DNA of 64,000 bases from an uncultured Ruminococcus sp. (GCA_902799245.1 CADBZY010000006.1:49141-113140); one strand, 5' to 3'. Shown: positions 8,435-17,301, numbered from the stretch's first letter. Notes: generated by a model not told the origin, from the letters alone. Translations and numbers: made by a program.

Positions 8435-8812
8435 TTACGGCAGGATGCCCAATACTTCCAGAAAACCTTCCACAAGCATCACCAATAGAATTCCCGCGAC
8501 CACAACAAAGGGAATTCCGTCAATAATCGCCGGAATCAGGGCAAGGAAAGAATTTCGCCGGGGCTTTGCCGATTTTCTCAGCCCATAAGCCCAGATCACC
8601 GACAGACACGAAGCCAGCATGAACGGAAAACCGAACCCCATCATAATAAAGGCGGCTTCATTTTCCGTGAAGGGAATCATCGCGTCAGGGTTCGGTTCGG
8701 ACGCGGGCGGAAGAAAGCATTTTACTGTCAAATAACCTGAAATAGCTATTCCGATGACATAGATGACCGTCACAATGATTCGGACCGTCATTGATTTTTT
8801 ATGTGCAGACAT
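8435..8812 (-). CDS. Small membrane protein, function unknown
   Basis: A 125-aa protein with three or four hydrophobic segments: one near residues 10-30, one near 53-73 and a C-terminal one from about 92. I cannot assign it to a family. It sits between two GNAT genes in the hisS-aspS run (22 bp after one, 47 bp before the next) and is presumably cotranscribed with them. Its ribosome binding site is weak. Confidence 0.55.
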   Translation of the reverse strand: MSAHKKSMTVRIIVTVIYVIGIAISGYLTVKCFLPPASEPNPDAMIPFTENEAAFIMMGFGFPFMLASCLSVIWAYGLRKSAKPRRNSFLALIPAIIDGIPFVVVAGILLVMLVEGFLEVLGILP

Positions 8813-8834
8813 TTCGCATTTCTCACTCCAAACA

Positions 8835-9296
8835 TTAATATACCGTTCTTAACAGCTTCAGATATTCGCCCTGCTCGTCTTTTCCTATATAAATGACTTT
8901 ATCAAAACCGCATTCAACATACAGTCTGATCGCAGGGTAATCGTTCAGGTCAACGCCTATCGACAGTTCTTTATATCCCATCTCAATTGCCTTGTCAACG
9001 ATGAAATTGACAAGCGCTCTGCCGATTCCCTGCCGCCTGTATTCCTGCCTGACAACCAGATGTGAGATATAAGTCCTTTGTTTTTCAATCGTGTAATCCG
9101 GATCATCCGCATTGAATACCATAGAAATTTCCGCGACATTTTCGCCGCCTATCTGATAGATGTAGGCAATTCTATTGCCTGAATATAGCTCCTGCTCAAA
9201 CTGTCTGGCAAACTGCTCATGTTTGACCGTGTTCCATATCCCAGAACATACCCGATAAAAATCCTCCGGAACCAGCCTGATGATCTGATGTTCCAT
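8835..9296 (-). CDS. GNAT family N-acetyltransferase
   Basis: A 153-aa GNAT enzyme with the acetyl-CoA loop QEYRRQGIGRALV at about residues 86-98 and DLNDYPAIRLYVECGF near the C-terminus. The ATG at 9296 is preferred: AAGGAAG lies just upstream and the start falls right at the stop of the preceding DUF2809 gene. An upstream in-frame ATG at 9326 lies inside that gene and lacks a ribosome binding site. Acceptor unknown. Confidence 0.75.
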   Translation of the reverse strand: MEHQIIRLVPEDFYRVCSGIWNTVKHEQFARQFEQELYSGNRIAYIYQIGGENVAEISMVFNADDPDYTIEKQRTYISHLVVRQEYRRQGIGRALVNFIVDKAIEMGYKELSIGVDLNDYPAIRLYVECGFDKVIYIGKDEQGEYLKLLRTVY

Positions 9297-9297
9297 A

Positions 9298-9699
9298 CTA
9301 AACTTCCTTCCGATCAGTGTGTCCAAAGACCTTTCCGAAGCGCCATTCCGCCGCGTAAATCAGCAGGACTCCCACCGCATAGCAGAGGATGTCCGCAAAA
9401 TCCGCCGAGGAACCGAGAAGGATTCCCAAAAGGCTTCCCTTCGGAATACCCAGCAGCCCGCACAGATTGAAATACTGCAACATCTCTGCCAAAATTCCCA
9501 AGCCCCCCACCGCAGCCGGAAGCCATACGGCAGGGCGCACATAAAATATCCTGACAAAGCAGTAAATCAGCGGAATGACCAGCACATCCCCGATATACGC
9601 CCGAATGAACCCGTGCGCGTATTTCCCGATGATAATTTCAACGACCAACAGCAAAACAAAGCCGCACAAAGCAAAAAGCCTCTTATTCTTATCACTCAT
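9298..9699 (-). CDS. DUF2809-like membrane protein
   Basis: A 133-aa protein with four membrane helices and pattern features of DUF2809 (GDVLVIPLIYCFVR, then a helix ending AEMLQYF, then a C-terminal helix with SSADFADILCYAVG). This family is VanZ-like in general appearance, but no function is established. It is directly followed by, and probably coupled to, the GNAT gene starting at 9296. Confidence 0.65.
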   Translation of the reverse strand: MSDKNKRLFALCGFVLLLVVEIIIGKYAHGFIRAYIGDVLVIPLIYCFVRIFYVRPAVWLPAAVGGLGILAEMLQYFNLCGLLGIPKGSLLGILLGSSADFADILCYAVGVLLIYAAEWRFGKVFGHTDRKEV

Positions 9700-9705
9700 A
9701 TCTTA

Positions 9706-9791
9706 AATTCCAGCGCCGCAGGCGCTCATTTATTATTCATTCTTAAGTTTTAAGTCTTCAGTTTTCACTTAGCGGCGCGAACGCGCCGCGC
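9706..9791. repeat. Heptamer array flanked by two GC palindromes at the hisS stop
   Basis: Stem-loop AGCGCC-GCA-GGCGCT (9712-9726), five heptamers (ATTCATT, CTTAAGT, TTTAAGT, CTTCAGT, TTTCACT; 9735-9769), then a second perfect stem GCGGCGCG-AA-CGCGCCGC (9772-9789) ending two bases from the hisS stop codon. Same architecture as 2628, 3561 and 6010. Confidence 0.7.
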
Positions 9792-11150
9792 TTATTCTTC
9801 TTCGCTGCCGAGCAGCTTTTCAAGACCGGCAAGTCCCTCGAATGCCGCGACGGTTTCATTCAGACGAGCCATTGTATCGTTGATGCCCATGTCATAGAGC
9901 GATTCGATGATGCCCGTGTCCATGGTGACTTCGGTCTGTTCGCCGGATTCCATATTCTTGAGCTTGACAATGCCCGATTCAAGTTCACTGTCGCCGATGA
10001 CGACGGTGTATTTCGCGCCCAGCTTGTTGGCGTACTTCATCTGCGCCTTGATGGAACGGTTATTGAGGTCTGTTTCGGCGGAGAAGCCTTCCGCACGCAT
10101 CTTAGCGCAAAGCTCCATGCATTTTATCACTGCGTTTTCGCCCATCGGAGCGAGATAAATCATGGTTTTCTCCGGATCGGGATAAGCAACGCCCTGCGCG
10201 TCCATGACCAGCATGACTCTTTCCAGACCCATGCCAAAGCCAAGAGAAGGTGTATCGGGACCGCCGAGCTGCTTGAAGAGTCCGTCGTAACGTCCGCCTC
10301 CGCAGATGGTGGACTGTGCGCCGAGGTCGGAGGAGACAAATTCAAACACCGTGCGTGTGTAATAATCCAGTCCGCGCACGATGGAAGGATTGATTTCGTA
10401 AGCGATATTCATAGCGTCCAGATACTTCTTCACGCTCTCGGAGTGCTGACGGCAGTCGTCACAGAGGTAGTCGATCATTCTCGGCGCGTCCTTGGCGATC
10501 TCCTGACAACCGGGAACCTTGCAGTCGATAATGCGCATGGGGTTCCTGTCGAGACGGTCAAGGCAGGTCTCGCAGAGCTGCTCCTTTTTGCCCTCGAAAT
10601 ACTCCTTGAGCGCCTTGTGATATTCTGCGCGGCAGGTCGGACAGCCGATGGAATTGATCTCGAGGGTGTAGCCCTTGATTCCCAGCTCACGGAGGGTTGC
10701 GTCGGCCAGGGAGATGATCTCCGCGTCGGCCGCGGGAGATGGTGCGCCGAAAAGCTCCACACCGAACTGGTGGAATTCGCGCATACGTCCTGCCTGCGGC
10801 TTTTCCGCGCGGTAGCAGGGGGCGATATAGCACGCCTTGACAGGCAGCGCGTCATTGATCAGCCCGTGCTCGATCGCACAGCGGACGGCGGAAGCGGTCA
10901 TTTCCGGACGGAGAGAAAGCGAACGGTCGCCGCGGTCGGTAAAGGTGTACATTTCCTTCTGCACCACGTCGGTAGTATCGCCCACACCGCGGGTAAATAA
11001 TTCGGTGTGTTCAAATACGGGGGTGCGAATTTCACTGTAGCCGTGCAGACGCGCGGTTTCGAGGCAGGTCTTTTCGACGTACTGCCATTTATAGCTGTCA
11101 GCAGGAAGCATGTCCTGTGTTCCCTTGATCGATTTTGCAATGAGTGCCAT
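9792..11150 (-). CDS. hisS: Histidyl-tRNA synthetase
   Basis: A 452-aa class II synthetase that charges tRNA-His. Motif 2 is seen as YRAEKPQAGRMREFHQFGVE, the histidine-specific signature as GLDYYTRTVFEF and GGGRYDGL, and motif 3 as GFGMGLERVML. The C-terminal anticodon-binding domain (MIYLAPMG to VIGDSELESG) is followed by a short helical extension. It is the first gene of a run reaching to aspS and beyond; in many Firmicutes hisS and aspS are adjacent, but here four small genes lie between them. Confidence 0.97.
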   Translation of the reverse strand: MALIAKSIKGTQDMLPADSYKWQYVEKTCLETARLHGYSEIRTPVFEHTELFTRGVGDTTDVVQKEMYTFTDRGDRSLSLRPEMTASAVRCAIEHGLINDALPVKACYIAPCYRAEKPQAGRMREFHQFGVELFGAPSPAADAEIISLADATLRELGIKGYTLEINSIGCPTCRAEYHKALKEYFEGKKEQLCETCLDRLDRNPMRIIDCKVPGCQEIAKDAPRMIDYLCDDCRQHSESVKKYLDAMNIAYEINPSIVRGLDYYTRTVFEFVSSDLGAQSTICGGGRYDGLFKQLGGPDTPSLGFGMGLERVMLVMDAQGVAYPDPEKTMIYLAPMGENAVIKCMELCAKMRAEGFSAETDLNNRSIKAQMKYANKLGAKYTVVIGDSELESGIVKLKNMESGEQTEVTMDTGIIESLYDMGINDTMARLNETVAAFEGLAGLEKLLGSEEE

Positions 11151-11210
11151 GTTTTCAGATCCTTTCTTTCCTTTTAAGAGTAGAATAATTGAATAAACCT
11201 GTATCTTGGT

Positions 11211-11239
11211 ATTATATCATCTAATTGGCGTAAATGCAA
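11211..11239 (-). promoter_or_regulatory. Sigma-A promoter of hisS
   Basis: Minus-strand TTGCAT (11234-11239), 17 bp, TATAAT (11211-11216). The transcript leader would be only about 50-55 nt, too short for a T-box, so no tRNA-dependent attenuator is present here. Confidence 0.75.
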
Positions 11240-11459
11240 CATCTTAACAGAAAAATACATCTGCTTTTTTTTCAAAATCATAATCGATAATCAATTGGTA
11301 CTTTCTTGATAAGAGACAGTGCAGAGCAACCGGCAAAAGGTACTATCTTCATTTTTCGGCTTTATAAAATTATTAAATAAAAATCAACCACATATTTATG
11401 ATTTATTAACAAATAAAAGGTGAGACTATCGTTTTGTTCTAAAAATATTAAAAAAATGC

Positions 11460-11488
11460 TTGCAATTCTGTAAAAGATATGTTATCAT
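11460..11488 (+). promoter_or_regulatory. Sigma-A promoter of the sugar ABC importer
   Basis: TTGCAA (11460-11465), 17 bp, TATCAT (11483-11488), about 125 bp before the binding-protein ATG. The rest of the 11240-11610 interval is AT-rich and shows no riboswitch or operator I can name. Confidence 0.65.
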
Positions 11489-11613
11489 ATGCATGTAGCT
11501 GCAAAGAGGAAAATAATAAATTCCTTTTTGAAGTCCACGGATTATTTTAAGACGATTTGCCAAAAATTAAGAGGGATTGGCAAATCCAAAAAATTTTTTT
11601 GGAGGTATTACTC

Positions 11614-12936
11614 ATGAAAAGAAGAATCGCACTCTTACTTGCATCAGCAATGCTGCTCACATCAGCAGTTGCAGGCCTCACATCCTGCAGCGATGATGAA
11701 GGCGGAAGCGGAAGCGGCAAAAAGGGCCATGTCTACTATCTGAACTTCAAGCCAGAAGTTGACAAGCAGTGGCAGGAGCTTGCTGCAAAGTACACCGAGG
11801 AAACCGGTGTTCAGGTTGACGTCGTCACCGCTGCAGACAACAAGTACATGGAAAAGCTCACAACTGAAATCGCTAAGGAAGACGCTCCCACACTGTTCCA
11901 GATCAGCGGTGTTGCAGATCTCGCAACTTGGGATGAGTACTGCTACGATCTGACCGGCAGCGATCCCATCAATGAACTCAGTAGCACAGCTTATGCTCTT
12001 AAGAACAGCGAAGGCAAGATCAAGGGTCTGGGTTATGTATCAGAGTGCTTCGGCATCATCGTCCGTAAGGACCTTCTCGAGAAGGCTGGTCACACCCTTG
12101 ACGAGATCAAGAGCTTTGAGACACTTAAGGCAGTCGCAGAAGACATCACCGCTCGCAAGGAAGAGCTCGGCTTCTCTGCTTTCACAACTCCTTCTCTCGG
12201 AACCGGTAACACATGGAGACTGACCAACCATCTTTCCAACATTCCGCTCTTCTATGAATTCAAGGCTGACGGTCTCAGCGCTGACAATCCTCCTGCAACC
12301 ATCAAGGGCACCTACCTTGATCAGTACAGACAGATGATCGATCTCTATTTGAACAACGCCACAGTCGAGCCTTCCGTTGCAACCGGTACCACTGTTGACG
12401 ACGCTCGTGCAGAATTTATCGATGGCAAAGCTGTCTTCTTCCAGAACGGTGACTGGGAATATGGCAACATCACCAAGGACGGCAAGGTTACAAACGACCA
12501 GCTCGCTATGATCCCGATGTACATCGGTGTTGAAGGCGAAGAGAACCAGGGTATCTGCGCAGGTACTCAGGCATATTGGGCAGTTAACGGCGACGCAGCT
12601 GAGGAAGACATTCAGGCTACTCTCGACTTCATGAAGTGGCTTATGACCTCTGACACAGCAACAACCGCTCTGGCTGACGAGATGGGCTTCTCCTGCACCT
12701 TCAAGAGCGCAAAGACTCCTCAGAACTACCTCGACAAGTTCAACAATGACTATGCAGTAGCAGGTAAGGAAGTTGTTACATGGGCATTCACAGCTCAGCC
12801 TTCCGAGAACTATCAGCTCGAACTCGGTTCTGCTCTTTCCAGCTATGCTGTAAAGATGGACGATGCTTCCTGGGGCGCTGTCAAGGCTGCTTTCGTTGAC
12901 AACTGGGCAACTGAGTACGCTGCAGCTCACGAATAA
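11614..12936 (+). CDS. Extracellular sugar-binding lipoprotein of an ABC importer
   Basis: A 440-aa family 1 (CUT1) solute-binding protein. A signal peptide ends in the lipobox LTSC with Cys at about residue 25, so it is anchored to the outer face of the membrane. The mature part shows the type I binding-protein pattern (KWLMTSDTATTALADEMGF, ICAGTQAYWAVNG). The ATG at 11614 is chosen because GGAGG lies just upstream; an upstream in-frame start would bury the signal peptide. It leads an operon with two permeases. The ligand is probably an oligosaccharide, but the sequence does not say which. No ATPase is encoded here. Confidence 0.9.
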   Translation: MKRRIALLLASAMLLTSAVAGLTSCSDDEGGSGSGKKGHVYYLNFKPEVDKQWQELAAKYTEETGVQVDVVTAADNKYMEKLTTEIAKEDAPTLFQISGVADLATWDEYCYDLTGSDPINELSSTAYALKNSEGKIKGLGYVSECFGIIVRKDLLEKAGHTLDEIKSFETLKAVAEDITARKEELGFSAFTTPSLGTGNTWRLTNHLSNIPLFYEFKADGLSADNPPATIKGTYLDQYRQMIDLYLNNATVEPSVATGTTVDDARAEFIDGKAVFFQNGDWEYGNITKDGKVTNDQLAMIPMYIGVEGEENQGICAGTQAYWAVNGDAAEEDIQATLDFMKWLMTSDTATTALADEMGFSCTFKSAKTPQNYLDKFNNDYAVAGKEVVTWAFTAQPSENYQLELGSALSSYAVKMDDASWGAVKAAFVDNWATEYAAAHE

Positions 12937-13012
12937 TCCGAATTATAATCTAATCTGTCATATCAAGGCTTTATCAGCCTGATCGATGACAATAACTATC
13001 TGACCTAAAGGA

Positions 13013-13049
13013 AGGGTGAACGGCATTGTCTTGCCCGTTCACCCTTTTT
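13013..13049 (+). terminator. Intercistronic terminator between binding protein and permeases
   Basis: A perfect 11-bp stem AGGGTGAACGG (13013-13023) / CCGTTCACCCT (13035-13045) followed by TTTT. It lies inside the operon, as often seen in sugar importers, and would leave more mRNA for the binding protein than for the permeases. Confidence 0.85.
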
Positions 13050-13094
13050 GTTAATGATTCGACTTTCCACTTTCCTTAAACAGGGGGTAACTGT

Positions 13095-13955
13095 ATGGGA
13101 AAAACACTTAGAAAAAATCCTTTGTACCTGCTTCTGTTTATGATACCGACTGTGGCTGCTTTTGTTGTGGGATTTGTTTATCCTTTCGGAATGGGTATTT
13201 ATCTCTCATTCTGTAAATTCAAGTCACCTAAGCATATTGACTTTATCGGTTTCAAAAACTACCTGAAGCTATTTGAGGGCGGTACCAACAGCGAGAGATT
13301 TCTTCAGTCATTCTGGTTTACCGCACTTTTCGCCATTGTTTCCACAATAGCGATTAACGTGCTTGCTTTCACCGTTGCGGTTCTGCTCACCAAAAACTTC
13401 GGCGGTACCAACCTTTTCCGCACCATATTCTTCATGCCCAACCTCCTTGGCGGCGTTTTGCTGGGTACGATCTGGAAAATACTCATCAACGGTATTCTGT
13501 CGGTATTCAAGGATTCGCTTACCAACAGGGGCATATACGGCTTTATCGGATTGCTCATCGTGCTGCTGTGGCAGCAGATAGGCTACATGATGATCATTTA
13601 TGTAGCAGGCCTACAGGGTGTTTCAGACGATCTGAAGGAAGCTGCGAGAATCGACGGCGCCAACAGCAAACAGGTACTCTTTAAGGTAACCATTCCGCTT
13701 GTCATGCCGTCTATCAGCATGTGTACATTCCTCACTCTGACCAACGGCTTCAAGCTGTTCGATCAGAACATTGCTATGACCGCAGGCCTTCCCAACCATG
13801 AAACCGAAATGCTGGCGCTCAATATCTACAACACATTCTACGGAACGCGCGGCCAGATGGGCTTCGCTCAGGCAAAGGCTGTCATATTCTTCCTGATTGT
13901 GGGATTGATTGCCATTCTCCAGCTCAAGATCACGCAGAGTAAGGAGGCTGACTGA
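13095..13955 (+). CDS. Sugar ABC transporter permease, MalF/UgpA type
   Basis: A 286-aa membrane protein with six helices and the cytoplasmic EAA loop (DLKEAARIDGANSKQVLFKVTIP is in the expected position, from about residue 178), which docks on the ATPase. GGGGGTAA precedes the ATG. Partner of the next gene, 4 bp away, and of the binding lipoprotein upstream. CUT1 importers of this kind in Firmicutes commonly share one MsmK-type ATPase encoded elsewhere. Confidence 0.9.
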   Translation: MGKTLRKNPLYLLLFMIPTVAAFVVGFVYPFGMGIYLSFCKFKSPKHIDFIGFKNYLKLFEGGTNSERFLQSFWFTALFAIVSTIAINVLAFTVAVLLTKNFGGTNLFRTIFFMPNLLGGVLLGTIWKILINGILSVFKDSLTNRGIYGFIGLLIVLLWQQIGYMMIIYVAGLQGVSDDLKEAARIDGANSKQVLFKVTIPLVMPSISMCTFLTLTNGFKLFDQNIAMTAGLPNHETEMLALNIYNTFYGTRGQMGFAQAKAVIFFLIVGLIAILQLKITQSKEAD

Positions 13956-13959
13956 TTTT

Positions 13960-14844
13960 ATGGAATCCACAAATAATGTAAAATCCGCCGAACAGATTAA
14001 GGTAAAGCGCAAAGCGAGCGATTATGTCTTTACCATTGTTTTCTCGATTATCTGTCTTTTCTGGATTTATCCTCTGTTCATGGTGCTCTACAACTCCTTC
14101 AAGAAAAAAGCGGCTATCATTCCCTATCCCTTTGATTTGCCGAATGAAGAAACATTTGTCGGAGGAGATAATTTCGTGCAGGCGGTCAGCAATTCCGCCA
14201 CCGGACTCGGTTTCTTCAATGCTCTGCTCACCAGCTTGATCGTCACAGTGCTGTCGGTTGCGTTGATACTGGTCTGCACATCCATGTGCGCCTATTACGT
14301 CACCAGAGTAAAGACATGGTACACCGCCATTTTCTATTATCTCTGCCTGTTCTCCATGATCGTCCCCTTCCAGATGATCATGTATCCGCTTTCCATCATC
14401 ACCGACAGACTGAAGCTCAACAATCCGGTAAATATTTCGATAGTTTACCTCGGATTCGGCGCAGGAACGGCACTGTTTATGTTCACCAACTTCCTGAAAG
14501 CACTTCCCGCCGATATTGAGGAAGCCGCGATGATCGACGGCTGCGGCCCTGTCAAGACGTTTTTCTACGTTGTCATGCCCATCATGAAGCCCACTATTAT
14601 TTCAGTCGGTATTCTGGAGACAATGTGGATCTGGAACGACTTCCTGCTTCCCAGCCTTGTTCTTGCCAAGGAATACAAAACCGTTCCGATCATCATCCAG
14701 TACTTCAACGCCGGACGCGGTCAGAGCGAATGGGGCGCGATCATGGCCAGCATGGTCATCACCATCACGCCTATCGTCATTCTCTACTTCTGTATGCAGA
14801 AGCACATTATCAAGGGCGTTCTCTCCGGCGCTGTCAAGGGTTGA
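13960..14844 (+). CDS. Sugar ABC transporter permease, MalG/UgpE type
   Basis: A 294-aa permease with six helices and the EAA loop (DIEEAAMIDGCGPVKTFF) typical of the MalG subunit. The start at 13960 is chosen because AAGGAGG lies at 13941-13947 and only 4 bp separate it from the preceding stop; a longer in-frame version would overlap the MalF-type gene. It ends the operon ahead of a strong terminator. Confidence 0.9.
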   Translation: MESTNNVKSAEQIKVKRKASDYVFTIVFSIICLFWIYPLFMVLYNSFKKKAAIIPYPFDLPNEETFVGGDNFVQAVSNSATGLGFFNALLTSLIVTVLSVALILVCTSMCAYYVTRVKTWYTAIFYYLCLFSMIVPFQMIMYPLSIITDRLKLNNPVNISIVYLGFGAGTALFMFTNFLKALPADIEEAAMIDGCGPVKTFFYVVMPIMKPTIISVGILETMWIWNDFLLPSLVLAKEYKTVPIIIQYFNAGRGQSEWGAIMASMVITITPIVILYFCMQKHIIKGVLSGAVKG

Positions 14845-14873
14845 TTTTTCTTTCGATTTTAATCTACTCATAA

Positions 14874-14923
14874 GATAATCCGTTTCCTAAGAACATCGTT
14901 TCTCAGAAACGGATTATTTTTTT
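14874..14923 (+). terminator. Terminator of the sugar importer operon
   Basis: AATCCGTTTC (from about 14877) pairs with GAAACGGATT (to about 14916), followed by ATTTTTTT. Confidence 0.9.
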
Positions 14924-15106
14924 GATGACAATAAGAAAAATCTCCCGAAGCCGTCATAAATTACATTCTGCTCATCTGAATGATTGACGCTGCGCGGATA
15001 AAAATATTACGGGAATTTTGATTTACCGGATAAATCGGCAACATGAATCATCCGATCATCCGCTAAACAAAAAACCCGGTATCAAACTGCAAGGGACGGT
15101 ACGAAA

Positions 15107-15430
15107 ATGAACAGAAAATTCCGCATCATGTGCGCTGCCGCCGCTCTGTCGCTTATGGTTCTCCCCGTAAGCTGCGGATCGACCCGCAACGGAACAACTT
15201 CCAACGGCATGAACAACAACGGTATTTATGACGGCTCCAACGGCAGAAATGCCCTGAACGACGCCGGCAATGTGATCGATGACGCCGGCGACGCTATCGA
15301 AAGAGGCGCTGACCGCATTCAGAACGGTCTGGACAATCTGGACGACGGTATGACCGACAATACTACCACCTCCACAACCTATTCCACCATGACTACCACG
15401 ACGACACGCACGCCGGCCTCCAAACGATAG
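15107..15430 (+). CDS. Small secreted lipoprotein, function unknown
   Basis: A 107-aa protein. Its signal peptide ends in a lipobox (LPVSC, Cys at about residue 24). An Asn/Gly-rich spacer follows, then an amphipathic helix rich in Asp/Ala/Gly with recurring DDAGDAIERGADR-type units, then a Thr-rich tail ending in basic residues. AAGGGACGG precedes the ATG. The composition suggests a surface-attached, flexible protein; I do not recognise a family. Confidence 0.65.
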   Translation: MNRKFRIMCAAAALSLMVLPVSCGSTRNGTTSNGMNNNGIYDGSNGRNALNDAGNVIDDAGDAIERGADRIQNGLDNLDDGMTDNTTTSTTYSTMTTTTTRTPASKR

Positions 15431-15460
15431 TTTAACCGGCATAATCCAAAAACATGCCAA

Positions 15461-15516
15461 AAACCGGACAGCCTCACTTTCTTCGGACTGATGAAGAAAA
15501 CGGCTGTCCGGTTTTA
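15461..15516. terminator. Bidirectional terminator
   Basis: AAACCGGACAGCC (15461-15473) pairs with GGCTGTCCGGTTTT (to 15514), with T-runs on both strands; it serves the lipoprotein gene on + and the membrane protein gene on -. Confidence 0.85.
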
Positions 15517-15534
15517 TTATCAGGAAAATACACA

Positions 15535-16080
15535 CTATCCGAAATAGATAAAAACAACAAAAGCGGCGATGATCCAGAGCAGCGAAAGCGGAAACTGCCA
15601 TTTCAGCCTGTACAGAAACGCGCCGTTCTTCCCCATGAGTTTCAAAAGCCACTTTATCAATAGAATGACCACAGCAAAGGCGATAATGACAATCAGGTTG
15701 CTTACAAGCATATAACAGATCAAAACCAGCGTCGCTGCAAAGTGCCCCTCGTTTGCCATCGCCACCAGCATGGCAACAGCTGCCGCGAGGGCGACTCCTG
15801 CAAAGTACAGAACAAAATACCTGCCGCTGATCTCCTCCTGCGTTTCGTTCAGGAGCCTCCCGTTGAGCTTCCGGCAGACCAGCATCACCGCGTAAAGCAG
15901 ATATGCCGAGAGTATCATCATTCCCGTCAGAGAAAGAGCGTCATTTTCAAAAATATACTTCATACCCTCCGGTGCAAGAAAAAACCTGTTGACAAAGAGA
16001 AACACACTCAGCGATGTCGTCAACGCCCCGGCAAGAAAACCCGCAAGCAGAGGAAGAAATACTTTTTTGCATACCTTCAT
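15535..16080 (-). CDS. Membrane protein, function unknown
   Basis: A 181-aa protein with five hydrophobic helices and short charged loops (about 8-30, 48-68, 88-108, 115-140 and 160-180). I do not recognise a family. It is monocistronic, with its own promoter (16117-16145) and a shared terminator at 15461. Confidence 0.6.
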   Translation of the reverse strand: MKVCKKVFLPLLAGFLAGALTTSLSVFLFVNRFFLAPEGMKYIFENDALSLTGMMILSAYLLYAVMLVCRKLNGRLLNETQEEISGRYFVLYFAGVALAAAVAMLVAMANEGHFAATLVLICYMLVSNLIVIIAFAVVILLIKWLLKLMGKNGAFLYRLKWQFPLSLLWIIAAFVVFIYFG

Positions 16081-16116
16081 TTAACCTCACACCTTTTTTC
16101 GTTTGATTCTATCATC

Positions 16117-16145
16117 ATCATACTATGCTTTATTTCCCTTGTCAA
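16117..16145 (-). promoter_or_regulatory. Sigma-A promoter of the membrane protein gene
   Basis: Minus-strand TTGACA (16140-16145), 17 bp, TATGAT (16117-16122), about 30 bp before the ATG. Confidence 0.75.
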
Positions 16146-16159
16146 TGGGTCTGAAAGAA

Positions 16160-16201
16160 CATCATCCGCAGCGGTTCTCTGCGGAACTGCTGCAGATGAT
16201 G
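16160..16201 (-). terminator. Probable ilvE terminator
   Basis: An 18-bp stem (16160-16177 with 16184-16201) that is fully paired on the minus-strand RNA when two G-U pairs are allowed. The downstream T-run is weak, so efficiency is uncertain. Confidence 0.55.
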
Positions 16202-16233
16202 TTTGTAGCGGAATGTATTTGGATGGAAAAGAA

Positions 16234-17301
16234 TTACTTCACAACGACCGTCCAGCCGAATTCATCCGGAATCTTGCCGAACTGCATGCCTGTGATCTTG
16301 TCGTAGAGCATCTGAGAGATCTCGCCGATTTCGCCGTTGTTGATCGGGATAATGGTGTCGCCGCACTTCAGCTCACCGACAGGAGAGATGACTGCCGCTG
16401 TACCGGTACCGAACATCTCTTTGAATTCGCCATTGGCGTTGGCTTCAATCAGCTCTTCCACAGTGATCAGGCGCTCGGAAACCTTGTAGCCCATAGATTT
16501 AAGCACTTCGATAACAGACTTTCTGGTGATGCCGGGGAGAATGGAACCGCGGAGCACAGGGGTGACGATTTCGTCGCCGAGAACAAAGAACACGTTCATC
16601 GCGCCGACTTCCTCGATGTACTTGCGCTCCACGCCGTCCAGCCAAAGAACCTGGCTGTAGCCCTGCTCGGCTGCGACGTCCTGTGCCTTAAGGGAAGCGG
16701 CGTAGTTGCCGCCGGTCTTTGCGTAGCCTGTGCCGCCGATGACAGCGCGGACATACTTGGTTTCCACATAAATCTTGACAGGAGCCAGACCGCCTGCGTA
16801 GTAGGAACCTGACGGGCTCATGATGATGATGAACTTGTATTCAGTGGAAGTATGTGCGCCGAGAGCGTCCTCTGTGCCGATGATGAAGGGACGGATGTAA
16901 AGCGAAGCGCCGTCGGTATGGGGCACCCAGTCGCTGTCGATATCAACCAGCATTTCCAGCGCCTTCTCCGCAAGCTCCTCGTCGATGAGCGGTATGCTCA
17001 GACGGTCATTGGAGCTGTTGAGACGAGCAAAATTCTGATCGGGGCGGAAAAGTCTGATCTTGCCGTCAACGCCTCTGTAAGCCTTCATGCCTTCAAAGAC
17101 TTCCTGGCTGTAGTGCAGGCACATGCAGGCAGGCGTCAGATCGAGCGGGCCATAGGGTACAATGCGGGGATCATGCCAGTGTCCGTCGCTGTAATCCATG
17201 ACGAACATATGATCGGTGAAAATCTTGCCGAAGCCTAATTTGCTTTCGTCAGCGGGCTTCTGCTTGGGATTGGTGGTAAGCTGAACCTTGATTTCTTCCA
17301 T
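16234..17301 (-). CDS. ilvE: Branched-chain amino acid aminotransferase
   Basis: A 355-aa fold-type IV PLP enzyme that transfers the amino group between glutamate and the keto acids of Leu, Ile and Val in the cytoplasm. Visible features are the N-terminal block ending SQEVFEGMKAYRG, the PLP lysine in AKTGGNYAASL, EEVGAMNVFF, and the cofactor phosphate loop GTGTAAVISP. The length fits the BCAT group with GGNY (eukaryote-like class) rather than short IlvE. The ATG at 17301 is chosen for its GAGGAG site; an in-frame start at 17343 lacks one. Monocistronic. Confidence 0.93.
   Translation of the reverse strand: MEEIKVQLTTNPKQKPADESKLGFGKIFTDHMFVMDYSDGHWHDPRIVPYGPLDLTPACMCLHYSQEVFEGMKAYRGVDGKIRLFRPDQNFARLNSSNDRLSIPLIDEELAEKALEMLVDIDSDWVPHTDGASLYIRPFIIGTEDALGAHTSTEYKFIIIMSPSGSYYAGGLAPVKIYVETKYVRAVIGGTGYAKTGGNYAASLKAQDVAAEQGYSQVLWLDGVERKYIEEVGAMNVFFVLGDEIVTPVLRGSILPGITRKSVIEVLKSMGYKVSERLITVEELIEANANGEFKEMFGTGTAAVISPVGELKCGDTIIPINNGEIGEISQMLYDKITGMQFGKIPDEFGWTVVVK

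Noticed and set aside
11151..11239. T-box leader for hisS
   Set aside because: The promoter leaves a leader of only about 50-55 nt, far shorter than a T-box.
12040..12930. 296-aa frame antisense to the sugar-binding protein
   Set aside because: Shadow of a highly biased coding sequence.
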